Assembly: GCA_029861795.1 (NCBI GenBank)
Contig: JAOTYS010000011.1
Location: 1 to 28,406 of the forward strand
Direction of reading: 5' to 3'
DNA length: 28,406 bases
DNA from: Gammaproteobacteria bacterium
GTDB lineage: Bacteria > Pseudomonadota > Gammaproteobacteria > Arenicellales > JAOTYS01
In this document: positions 1-5,863 of the stretch, piece by piece
Numbering within the stretch: position 1 is the first letter of the stretch
Layout of the letters: every line of letters begins with the position of its first letter
Program-made: the position numbers and the translations under genes
The notes under the pieces: model-generated
Database searches by the model: none
What the model saw: only the letters and a program-made list of their open reading frames with translations
What the model was told of the DNA's origin: nothing

Positions 1-26
1 TGTTTTCGGTCAAGGTTGTCATATGG

Positions 27-1301
27 TTATGCATCTTCGGTCTCGCGCTGCACGGAAGGACTGTACGCCAAATACTTGCGTTGCGTGGAAATATGGTCTG
101 CCAGAAACTTGGCGTCGTGCCAGACGCCCCAGATGAAGCTGGACGCCCGTCGCGACTGCCAAGGCAGACCCAGGAAATAGATCCCGGGCTCAGCCGAAAC
201 ACCGCGCTGATGCTTCGGCTTGCCTTTTTCGTCGAATGCGCCAACCTTCAACCAGCTGAAATCAAGAGCAAAGCCTGTTGCCCAGACGATCGAGGTTATT
301 CCAGCCTCAGCCAGATTCAACTCAAGAATGGGATTGGTTACGCATTCCGGGTCCGGGTCGATATTTCGGGCTTCAGGCTCCTCCGGAAGGTCAAGGCCGT
401 CGCGGGCAATATACGCGTCGGCTTCGTCCAGAACTGACAGGTAATTCGCATCCCCTAACGCAATATTTTCCGCAAGATCGGGCGCGAAGCTCACCACACC
501 GTCGTTGTACGATTTCGTCAGGCCAACGAGCGTCATCCCCTGCTCTGCCAGACGCCGGAAGTCGACCGTATGGCCGCCATGGGCACCGCTTACCGAGATC
601 GTGACATGTTCCGTGCCAGGCTCCATGGCCTCGGCGTCCCACTTGCCGAGGACCCCCAGCCACCAGACGAAGTCACGCCCGCGATAGCTGCGCGGAGGAC
701 GGTCGTGCGGGCCGACCGAGAGGTAAACACGCTTCCCTGCACGCAAGAGTTCGTCCGCGATCTGCACCCCCGAAGACCCCGCTCCGACCACCAGCACAGC
801 ACCCTCGGGCAACTGCTTGGGATTTTGGTAGGCGCTGGAATGCATCTGCATGAGTCCTGCATCCTCAGGAACAACGGACGGGATGACAGGGCGTTGGAAA
901 GGTCCGGTGGCGGCGACCACGCTTTTGGCTTCGATCACGCCTTCCGAGGTTTCGACACGGAAGCCGGCCCGGCCAACATTCCTTTCCACATTCTTTACCT
1001 CCACGCCGCAGCGGATGGGGGCACCGATCTTTTCTGCGTAAGCGACAAAATAGTCCGCAATCCGCTCCTTGGGAGCAAAGGCATCGGGATCGAGATCGGA
1101 GAACTCCACGCCCGGAAACCGATCATGCCAGGCCGGGCCATTGGCAACCAAAGAGTCCCATCTTTCCGAGCGCCAGCGTTCGGCAATCCGGTGCCGCTCC
1201 AGAACTTGGTGAGGCACGCCGCAGTTGCTCAGGTGCTCGCTCATGGCCACGCCGGCTTGGCCGGCACCGACAACGAGCGTGTCTACTTTTTCAATTGACA
1301 T
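27..1301 (-). CDS. FAD/NAD(P)-binding flavoprotein monooxygenase (CzcO-like)
   Basis: This 424-residue protein has the two-dinucleotide-binding-domain layout of flavin monooxygenases. An N-terminal FAD-binding Rossmann motif (VVGAGQAG, residues 10-17) is followed by a second GAGSSG motif near residue 172 for NAD(P)H. The length and motif order fit the CzcO/Baeyer-Villiger-like group, often annotated as a putative flavoprotein involved in K+ transport, which uses NADPH and O2 to oxygenate small organic substrates. The substrate cannot be read from the sequence. The ATG at 1301 is preceded by an AAGGA ribosome site in a short A-rich leader, which supports this start. The next gene upstream on the same strand is a relic of a flavin-dependent hydroxylase, so the pair may derive from an aromatic or secondary-metabolite oxidation cluster; that is inference. 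Confidence 0.85.
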   Translation of the reverse strand: MSIEKVDTLVVGAGQAGVAMSEHLSNCGVPHQVLERHRIAERWRSERWDSLVANGPAWHDRFPGVEFSDLDPDAFAPKERIADYFVAYAEKIGAPIRCGVEVKNVERNVGRAGFRVETSEGVIEAKSVVAATGPFQRPVIPSVVPEDAGLMQMHSSAYQNPKQLPEGAVLVVGAGSSGVQIADELLRAGKRVYLSVGPHDRPPRSYRGRDFVWWLGVLGKWDAEAMEPGTEHVTISVSGAHGGHTVDFRRLAEQGMTLVGLTKSYNDGVVSFAPDLAENIALGDANYLSVLDEADAYIARDGLDLPEEPEARNIDPDPECVTNPILELNLAEAGITSIVWATGFALDFSWLKVGAFDEKGKPKHQRGVSAEPGIYFLGLPWQSRRASSFIWGVWHDAKFLADHISTQRKYLAYSPSVQRETEDA

Positions 1302-1510
1302 TTTTTTGGGTCCTTCTCTGGCATTCCAGGATTTTTAGCGGATGCAACGGATTCAGATACGTCGAAGGTTGCTATCGATCGGCAAGAGAGCTTTAGCGAC
1401 CAGCGGCTGAACTGCGGATGCCAGGCGACATCCGCCACCTTCTCGCCGTTCACGTAAAACTCGCGGCCGCCGCGAATGAAATCGCGATATTCGTCGCCAG
1501 TGTGGATCAT
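1283..1510 (-). pseudogene. 5' remnant of a 4-hydroxyphenylacetate 3-hydroxylase (HpaB)-like gene
   Basis: From the ATG at 1510, which has a GGAGG ribosome site 7 nt upstream, the first 34 codons read MIHTGDEYRDFIRGGREF followed by YVNGEKVADVAWHPQF. This matches the N-terminal signature of the HpaB/phenol-hydroxylase flavin monooxygenase family (a YxxSLRDGRxVYxxGExVxDVxxHPxF pattern). After HPQF the frame loses resemblance; a neighbouring frame reads QPLVAKALLPIDSN, which fits the family somewhat better and suggests an indel. The reading frame ends after about 75 codons and overlaps the start of the flavoprotein gene, whereas family members run to roughly 480-520 residues. I read it as a decayed or deleted gene, not a small functional protein. 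Homology of the first 34 codons is fairly clear by eye; the frameshift is inferred. Confidence 0.5.
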
Positions 1511-1656
1511 TCCATGTCCTCCGGATTGCGGGACGGATAGGAAAGTTAAAGCATATATCTTCAGGTGAAAAGGCGTGCCGGGTGACGGCACACACAAATG
1601 CAGGCGATCGTCGCAGTCGAGCCTTTCAGGATCAGCTGAGTTAACGTGCTTTCAAG

Positions 1657-1674
1657 TACTCTGACCCCTTGATT
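1657..1674 (-). repeat. GGGGTCAGAGTA motif, left copy of an inverted pair
   Basis: On the minus strand this reads ATCAAGGGGTCAGAGTA. The same 12-base core, GGGGTCAGAGTA, occurs on the plus strand at 4371-4382, also preceded by ATCAAT, so the two copies form an inverted pair enclosing about 2.7 kb with the hsdM remnant, HEPN and MNT genes. The truncation point of hsdM lies only about 40 bp inside this copy. The motif resembles dispersed GGGGTCAGAGT repeats often seen in gammaproteobacterial genomes; that comparison is from memory. Confidence 0.5.
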
Positions 1675-1694
1675 ACCTTGATTCTTTACTATCT

Positions 1695-2708
1695 TCACGG
1701 TGAATGTTCGTCCGGTATGATCTTCAGCCAGACCACGTCCGGCACTGAGTTCTGGAGCAGGCGCAGGAAGAGCGCGAGGAAGAGCAGCTCGGTCTTCTTG
1801 GTCTTGACGATCTGCTGCAGATCCTTGGCGGTGGACTCGTAGTCGAGACTTCCGGCGAAGGGTGGATTGGCGAGGACGAGGGAGTACTTCTCCGCGTCGT
1901 CGTCGTCGGTCTGGGCCAGCGAGTCCTTGTAGCGGATGTCCGGGTTCTCGACGCCGTGCAGCAGCATGTTCATGCTGCCGATGCGCAGCATCGTGTTGTC
2001 GAAGTCGTAGCCGTGGAAGGTGTGGTCGTTGAACCGGCGGCGGGCGGCGGCGTCCTTGTAGATGGTGTCGCTGTGGTGCTCGACGAGGTACTCGGAGGCG
2101 GCGATCAGGAAGCCGGCCGTGCCGCAGGCCGGGTCGCAGATCACGTCCTTGGGCGTCGGCGCGGTCATGTCGACCATCAACTTGATGATGTGGCGCGGCG
2201 TGCGGAACTGGCCGTTCTGCCCGGCGGTGGCGATCTTGCCGAGCATGTACTCGTAGAGGTCGCCCTTCGTGTCGCTGTCGGCCATGTCGATGCCGTCGAG
2301 CTGATCCACCACGTTGGCCAGCACGCGGGCCGTGGGCATCATGAAGAGGGCGTCCTTCATGTGGTGGGTGTAGGTCGAGCCCCCCTCGCCGTCGGCCTCG
2401 CCCTTCTGCCCGAGGGTCTTCATGAAGGGGAACACCCCGTCGCGCACCGTCTCGAACATCTTCTCGGGTGCGGTCTCTTTGAATCGCGACCATCGAAGCT
2501 TGTTCTGCCTTGCGGTGAAGACGGGCTCCTCGATGGGCTTGCCGGTGCGGGCGGCCTTGCGCTCCTTCAGGGTATGCAGTTCGTCGAGCCGCTTGATGAA
2601 GAGCAGGTAGGTGAGCTGCTCGATGACCGAGAGGGGATTGGAGATGCCACCGGACCACATCGTGTCCCAGATGCGATCGACCTTGGACTTGAGTTCGCCG
2701 GTGATCAT
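1695..2708 (-). pseudogene. hsdM: Type I restriction-modification methyltransferase HsdM, C-terminally truncated
   Basis: The 337-residue product has the HsdM layout: an N-terminal helical domain (residues 1-150, with the family-typical LTYLLFIKRLDE stretch) followed by the N6-adenine methyltransferase fold. S-adenosylmethionine motif I is DPACGTAGF (residues 192-200) and catalytic motif IV is NPPF (residues 281-284). The frame leaves the family right after LLFLALFLRLL, where HsdM proteins continue into a PGGRAAVIVPDG-like strand and about 150 more residues, so the C-terminal part that contacts HsdS is missing. No hsdS or hsdR is present nearby. The 5' end is intact and starts 12 nt after the HEPN gene. 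The gene appears richer in GC than the HEPN/MNT genes upstream, which fits mosaic acquisition. Activity is doubtful without the C-terminus and a specificity subunit. Confidence 0.8.
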
Positions 2709-2720
2709 AGTGTGTCGCTC

Positions 2721-3134
2721 TTATTGGCCAGTCTTAATTCGATCGGCAATCGATTCCGCGATTCGAATCAGCGAATCAAGTAAGCCTTGGTCTATGTCAA
2801 GCTCACCTTCGTACTCGGCAAGGTTTCGCTTGCGGTGGGCCTGGTCCAGCACTCTCCACTGCTCATTGGCGAGATTCAGCGTGTGCTTAAGGCACTGAAA
2901 AACGATATATCGACTTTCCGATCTATAACCGGCCCGCCTCAACGCAGCGAGCGATAGGGCGTGCGCCGCGTTGTAAGCAAGATCGAAACGGGATTCGATA
3001 CTTAGTGACTCAATCTTCGAGTCTTTCAATCGAGCACGACCGGACTTGATCAAACCAGCAACTTCCTGCTCGGAGGGCGGCTCGGCTTTTAGCTGGCCGA
3101 TCTTGACGAGATTATCGAGCTGCTCATGCGGCAT
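2721..3134 (-). CDS. HEPN-domain protein, predicted toxin partner of MNT
   Basis: This 137-residue, largely helical protein fits the HEPN fold found in MNT-HEPN type II toxin-antitoxin pairs, where HEPN proteins are usually RNases. Residues 48-90 (RFDLAYNAAHALSLAALRRAGY onwards) resemble the helix carrying the dimer interface, and the second helix ends in RKRNLAEYE (residues 101-109). The canonical RX4-6H signature is not in its usual place: the position after RN that normally offers His is Glu107, although R94-X5-H100 just upstream also satisfies the spacing. The start codon at 3134 lies inside the end of the MNT gene (11-bp overlap), indicating translational coupling, and hsdM follows 12 nt downstream. 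It could be an RNase toxin or a degenerate HEPN acting as a substrate-binding partner. Confidence 0.7.
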   Translation of the reverse strand: MPHEQLDNLVKIGQLKAEPPSEQEVAGLIKSGRARLKDSKIESLSIESRFDLAYNAAHALSLAALRRAGYRSESRYIVFQCLKHTLNLANEQWRVLDQAHRKRNLAEYEGELDIDQGLLDSLIRIAESIADRIKTGQ

Positions 3135-3771
3135 CTAGCTCTCCCGTTATTCGAAGTGTCGGCCCGTCCAATACACGCTTCAGAAAAGCATTCCCGCTAG
3201 TGCGTCGTTTACGAAACTCACTTTCTGTATACAGGGTGGGATTTATCTGTCGGCCCAACTGCTTTTCGGCAAGCGCAAGCTCCGAGTAGAGGTCCTCGAG
3301 TGTTAGATCGTTTGAAACAACGAGTAGGTCGATATCACTTTTGGTTGTGTCCGATTGCTTTGCCACCGAACCGTAAATGAGCGCGAGTGAGATTTGCGTT
3401 TCCAATGGTTCCAGCACTGCTCGCACCTGTTGTTGGACCCCGACGGTCTTTTTGATGATCGAGCACAACTCCTTGTATATCGGCGCGTCAGGATTAGCTC
3501 GATAGTGCTTTTGGTTGCCATGCCGTTCGGTGGTGACTAGGCCGCTGCGCTCAAGCCTAGACAGCTCGCGTTGGACGGCACCGCGCCCGACATCGGCGAG
3601 TTCGATCAACTCGGTGACAAAAAAGCTCCGCCTGGGCTGGCCAAACAGCAAGCTGAATAGGCGTTGTTGGGTTGCGGTAAAGAGAGCATCAGCGAGTGAC
3701 TCCTTTCTCGTAGTCGACTTGCCAGCTTTGGGGGTTCGAGGGCGGTCTCGTCCTGCAGAAGTAGTACCCAT
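3124..3771 (-). CDS. Winged-helix MNT-type nucleotidyltransferase (antitoxin / autoregulator)
   Basis: The protein combines an N-terminal winged helix-turn-helix domain (roughly residues 25-95, including ELADVGRGAVQRELSRLERSG) with a minimal nucleotidyltransferase domain carrying a perfect GSX10DXD motif (GSVAKQSDTTKSDID). In MNT-HEPN systems such enzymes AMPylate or otherwise neutralise the HEPN partner encoded next to them. A longer frame opens with TTG at 3807, but that codon is part of a good -35 box and the next 12 codons are made of operator palindromes. I therefore place the start at the ATG at 3771 (215 residues). The predicted transcription start falls on or one base before this ATG, implying a leaderless mRNA. 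The winged helix and the tandem palindromes at the promoter together suggest autorepression. The 3' end overlaps the HEPN gene by 11 bp. Confidence 0.72.
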   Translation of the reverse strand: MGTTSAGRDRPRTPKAGKSTTRKESLADALFTATQQRLFSLLFGQPRRSFFVTELIELADVGRGAVQRELSRLERSGLVTTERHGNQKHYRANPDAPIYKELCSIIKKTVGVQQQVRAVLEPLETQISLALIYGSVAKQSDTTKSDIDLLVVSNDLTLEDLYSELALAEKQLGRQINPTLYTESEFRKRRTSGNAFLKRVLDGPTLRITGELDAA

Positions 3772-3807
3772 AGTGGGTATATTAGTACCCTTTTTGGGTA
3801 CACTCAA
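3765..3807 (-). promoter_or_regulatory. MNT-HEPN promoter with tandem palindromic operators
   Basis: Read on the minus strand, a -35 box TTGAGT (3802-3807) and a -10 box TAATAT (3779-3784) are separated by exactly 17 bp. That spacer is itself the palindrome GTACCC-TTTTT-GGGTAC (3785-3801 on the plus strand). A second palindrome, TACCC-ATAGT-GGGTA (3765-3779), covers the predicted start point. The two centres (3793 and 3772) are 21 bp apart, two helical turns, so two dimers could bind the same face of the DNA. The likely regulator is the winged-helix MNT protein encoded immediately downstream. The sequence arrangement is directly seen; its regulatory role is inferred. Confidence 0.7.
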
Positions 3808-3962
3808 GTCAGTTCAATCACTAACTTGGGGTCGAGACCGTAGCGTTCGGCTTCCTCTGGATAGCCGCGAGGAATACAAACGACCCTCGTGCTAAAGAGC
3901 TCGTAGTCAAACGCGTCGCGTATGGCCATGGATCCAGAGTTCAGGTCTGTGAGCTTTGGGTC
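3804..3962 (-). pseudogene. 3' remnant of an unrecognised coding sequence
   Basis: An open frame on the minus strand ends with DAFDYELFSTRVVCIPRGYP followed by EEAERYGLDPKLVIELT. This stretch has the composition of a genuine protein C-terminus, but I cannot assign it to a family. The frame is open upstream to a GTG at 4034 only because it runs through the 177-bp repeat element whose left end is at about 3963, so the native gene was probably interrupted there. Its stop codon overlaps the -35 box of the MNT promoter. It may be the end of a gene that once belonged to the same restriction or toxin-antitoxin cluster. Confidence 0.3.
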
Positions 3963-3964
3963 AA

Positions 3965-4141
3965 AAGGGGTCGGAGTCGATTTTTCCGAATAGACGCAGG
4001 TCATGGTCAATCCGACACCGACACTTTTTATCACTCTCTTCTATTACTTTTACTATCTCCAATCCAGGTTTCTCAAAAACAGAGTTCAGCTTCCTATTCC
4101 CTTTATTCCGTTCTTGGGAAACATTTCGGCTCCGACCCCTT
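3965..4141. mobile_element. 177-bp MITE-like element with terminal inverted repeats
   Basis: The left end AAGGGGTCGGAGTCG (3965-3979) and the right end CGGCTCCGACCCCTT (4127-4141) are inverted repeats matching at 14 of 15 positions. The 147 bp between them are AT- and pyrimidine-rich and contain no credible gene. The terminal motif is closely related to GGGGTCAGAGTA, found at 1657 and 4371. A short non-coding segment with such ends looks like a non-autonomous mobile repeat, perhaps of the REP/RAYT-mobilised type. No transposase is present in the window and no target duplication was identified. Confidence 0.5.
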
Positions 4142-4501
4142 CACGTTCTGTATTTTACTTGCAAACTTTGAAAAAAGGAGTTGGAACCCATATTTAAAGT
4201 GCTATCAGCGAGTGGCGAAATTGGTACTTCGATTGATTACCAGCTAACTGTCTCGTCCCGGTCCGTCAGCATCTTCAATTCCCCCCTTTCCTGTTACGCC
4301 TAACGTATGCGCCCAGCACCGAAGGTGCGTTGACTTAATTGTTTGCGTTGCCTCAATTTAGTTGATCAATGGGGTCAGAGTAGGTCAGAGTCGATTGATC
4401 ACAACACCATCATATGTCGATGCAGGCTACCGTTTCTTTGAATTTTCTTTGGTGCGTTGTGACATTAGTAATTCTCTGGAGATGTGGCGTTTTTTTGATA
4501 C
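4142..4501. other. Non-coding region with small palindromes
   Basis: No credible gene is seen between the MITE-like element and the HigA-like gene. The stretch holds a perfect hairpin GCACC-GAA-GGTGC at 4316-4328 and, at 4363-4401, the arms TGATCAAT and ATTGATCA flanking GGGGTCAGAGTAGGTCAGAG, in which GGTCAGAGT occurs twice in tandem. A small plus-strand frame at 4414-4623 runs antisense into the HigA-like gene and has no family resemblance. The region reads as mobile-element debris. Confidence 0.5.
4365..4382 (+). repeat. GGGGTCAGAGTA motif, right copy of an inverted pair
   Basis: ATCAATGGGGTCAGAGTA here is the inverted counterpart of the copy at 1657-1674; the 12-base core is identical and the flanking ATCAA differs by one extra T. 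A second partial copy (GGTCAGAGTC) follows directly at 4383-4392. Together with the left copy it brackets the hsdM-HEPN-MNT segment. Confidence 0.5.
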
Positions 4502-4783
4502 CTATGCATGAAGTGCTCGCATCACGGCTTCAGGTTCGCGTTCTAAGATACGAAGCAGTACTTGTGCTGACCCCGACGGTTCACGGTGCCCTTGCTCCCA
4601 GTTTTGCAAGGTACGAACACTGACCGAAAGCAAGGCCGCCATTTGCGTTTGACTAATGCCGAATGACTTGCGTACTGCACGAACATCTGGTGCTGAAAAC
4701 TCATGTCGGGTCACCTCTTTCGGGCGGTCACGGACAGCCTCTAGACCCTCCATGATTTCGGCAAAGATATCTCGATTGCTCAT
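4502..4783 (-). CDS. XRE-family antitoxin, HigA/NadS-like
   Basis: The 93-residue protein carries a helix-turn-helix of the XRE type in its C-terminal half (about residues 40-80, RKSFGISQTQMAALLSVSVR then TLQNWEQGHREPSG), preceded by an N-terminal region typical of NadS/HigA antitoxins (IFAEIMEGLEAVRD). Its ATG overlaps the stop of the toxin gene by 4 nt, giving the toxin-first order characteristic of higBA operons. The product should bind and neutralise the RelE-like toxin and, through its helix-turn-helix, repress the shared promoter at the palindromes around 5112-5145. Length matches the family. Confidence 0.85.
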   Translation of the reverse strand: MSNRDIFAEIMEGLEAVRDRPKEVTRHEFSAPDVRAVRKSFGISQTQMAALLSVSVRTLQNWEQGHREPSGSAQVLLRILEREPEAVMRALHA

Positions 4784-5106
4784 CGTCTCTGCTCCTGTAT
4801 CTGTTTAACCACCGCGCGCATCGCGCGGACTTGATCACGACTTAAATCTACTTGATCGGTCTTGTCGTAGACGGGTAACAAGTGGATCTCGTCGGGCGAG
4901 CGCATCCAATAGTAGATGACACGCAATCCGCCCCGTTTACCTCTACTAGGCACACCCCAGCGCATCTTGCGAACACCGCCAGAACCTGGGATCACAGTAC
5001 CGATCGCTGGCTGTACAAGTAGTGTTAATTGCAACAGCCTGAACTGATCGTTATCGAGGTAATCCTCCCTTACTCGTTCAAACGGAGGTGTCTCAACAAA
5101 GATCAT
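4780..5106 (-). CDS. RelE/HigB-like type II toxin
   Basis: The 108-residue basic protein matches the HigB/RelE ribosome-dependent mRNA interferase fold: an N-terminal strand and helices, then GSGGVRKMRWGVPSRGKRGG and LRVIYYWMRSPDEIHLLPVYDKTDQVDLS, the RVIYY...LLxVYxKxxxxDL pattern that is the hallmark of this family. Basic residues in the central loop (KMRWGVPSRGKRGG) are those expected to contact RNA. It is co-transcribed with the XRE antitoxin gene that overlaps its 3' end by 4 nt. No strong Shine-Dalgarno site precedes the ATG at 5106. Confidence 0.85.
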   Translation of the reverse strand: MIFVETPPFERVREDYLDNDQFRLLQLTLLVQPAIGTVIPGSGGVRKMRWGVPSRGKRGGLRVIYYWMRSPDEIHLLPVYDKTDQVDLSRDQVRAMRAVVKQIQEQRR

Positions 5107-5111
5107 CAGAG

Positions 5112-5145
5112 CTTATGGATCATAAGTATACGTCAACGACGTATA
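5112..5145. promoter_or_regulatory. Two abutting palindromes upstream of the higBA-like operon
   Basis: CTTATG-GAT-CATAAG (5112-5126) is directly followed by TATACGTC-AAC-GACGTATA (5127-5145); both are perfect inverted repeats. They lie just upstream of the toxin start at 5106 and about 40 bp from the lexA -35 box on the other side. TATACT and TATGAT on the minus strand, within the palindromes, are possible -10 elements, so binding there would block transcription. They are the best candidates for the operators of the XRE antitoxin; the assignment is inferred from position. Confidence 0.6.
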
Positions 5146-5185
5146 TCGGATATATATCAGGGCAGCGTGAACAGTACCCACTCAC

Positions 5186-5214
5186 TTGCAGGGTCCTTTT
5201 TAAATCTTTATACT
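5186..5214 (+). promoter_or_regulatory. lexA operon sigma-70 promoter
   Basis: TTGCAG (5186-5191) and TATACT (5209-5214) are separated by exactly 17 bp. The -10 box runs into the SOS box that starts at 5211, so LexA bound there would occlude RNA polymerase. The predicted start point near 5221 gives a leader of about 28 nt before the lexA ATG at 5249, without an obvious Shine-Dalgarno sequence. Confidence 0.7.
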
Positions 5215-5230
5215 GTTTTTATAAACAGTA
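5211..5230 (+). promoter_or_regulatory. SOS box (LexA operator)
   Basis: TACTGTTTTTATAAACAGTA is a 20-base CTG-N10-CAG palindrome with perfect TACTG/CAGTA ends, close to the E. coli consensus. It overlaps the -10 element of the lexA promoter, the classical autoregulation arrangement. A further half-site, ACATACAGTA, lies at 5236-5245 just before the start codon, but its left arm does not match. Confidence 0.9.
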
Positions 5231-5248
5231 TTCGTACATACAGTATAA

Positions 5249-5863
5249 ATGAAAGAACTCACCCAGCGGCAGGCGGAAATCTTAGCGTATATCTGCGACA
5301 CCATTGGCTCTTCGGGGATTCCGCCCACTATTGCGGAGATCACTGCGGCCATGGGGCTCAAGTCTCCTCATGGTACCCGCGGTCATCTCCAGGCCTTGGA
5401 GCGAAAGGGTGCGATCGAGCTGATCCCTGGTGCCTCGCGGGGCATCCGTTTACTTCAGGCCGACCGCAAAGTCCTAGGCTTGCCCATCGTCGGCAGGGTG
5501 GCGGCGGGTAGTCCCATCTTGGCCGAAGAGCATATCGAAGGGCATTTCAAGATCGATCCCAGAAAGTTTACGCCGCGGCCTCATTATCTTTTGCAGGTGC
5601 AGGGGATGAGTATGCGAGATGCGGGGATTCTCGATGGCGATTTGTTGGCCGTGCACCGCACTGTAGAGGCACACAACGGGCAGATCGTGGTGGCGCGTTT
5701 GGAAAATGAAGTCACGGTGAAACGTTGGAAAAGGAAAGGACACAAGGTGTGGTTGTCACCGGAGAATCCACAATACAAAACCATAGAAGTCGACCTTAGA
5801 AAAACTGAGCTGGTTCTCGAAGGTCTTGGGGTAGGGATAGTGAGAAATAAGGGTCTGGTATGA
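5249..5863 (+). CDS. lexA: LexA SOS repressor
   Basis: LexA represses SOS genes and self-cleaves when stimulated by RecA filaments. The 204-residue protein has the N-terminal winged helix (residues 1-70; recognition segment [16 protein letters not shown]), the Ala86-Gly87 cleavage site in RVAAGSP, the catalytic Ser121 in QGMSMRD and Lys158 in VTVKRWK. These are offset by two from E. coli Ser119/Lys156. Length and motifs are those of a complete E. coli-type LexA. It is the first gene of a lexA-imuA-imuB-dnaE2 operon; its stop overlaps the imuA start (ATGA), and an SOS box sits on its own promoter. Whether it is the only LexA of the genome or a second copy devoted to the mutagenesis cassette cannot be decided from this window. 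Confidence 0.97.
   Translation: MKELTQRQAEILAYICDTIGSSGIPPTIAEITAAMGLKSPHGTRGHLQALERKGAIELIPGASRGIRLLQADRKVLGLPIVGRVAAGSPILAEEHIEGHFKIDPRKFTPRPHYLLQVQGMSMRDAGILDGDLLAVHRTVEAHNGQIVVARLENEVTVKRWKRKGHKVWLSPENPQYKTIEVDLRKTELVLEGLGVGIVRNKGLV

Noticed and set aside
570..1298. A 242-codon open frame on the plus strand opposite the flavoprotein gene
   Set aside because: It is antisense to a clear flavoprotein with two dinucleotide motifs; its composition (Arg, His, Gly rich) lacks protein-family features.
1561..2658. A 365-codon minus-strand frame overlapping hsdM in another phase
   Set aside because: Extremely Arg/His/Ala rich, as expected from a shifted GC-rich gene; the hsdM frame has the motifs DPACGTAGF and NPPF.
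1956..2783. A 275-codon plus-strand frame opposite hsdM and the HEPN gene
   Set aside because: Val/Gly/His-rich antisense shadow of a GC-rich gene with no recognisable domain.
3772..3807. Twelve-codon N-terminal extension of the MNT protein from TTG 3807
   Set aside because: These codons consist of the promoter spacer, -10 box and palindromes; the ATG at 3771 fits the predicted transcription start.
3956..4197. Two small plus-strand frames across the 177-bp element
   Set aside because: Low-complexity Phe/Leu/Ser sequences produced by AT-rich pyrimidine tracts; no ribosome site or family resemblance.
4299..4335. Possible integron attC site (GCCTAAC ... GTTGACT around the GCACC-GAA-GGTGC hairpin)
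   Set aside because: The right core GTTGACT departs from GTTRRRY and the whole element is only about 37 nt, shorter than real attC sites; no integrase is present.
5236..5245. A second SOS box upstream of lexA
   Set aside because: Only the right half ATACAGTA matches; the left arm reads CAGTA where TACTG is needed.
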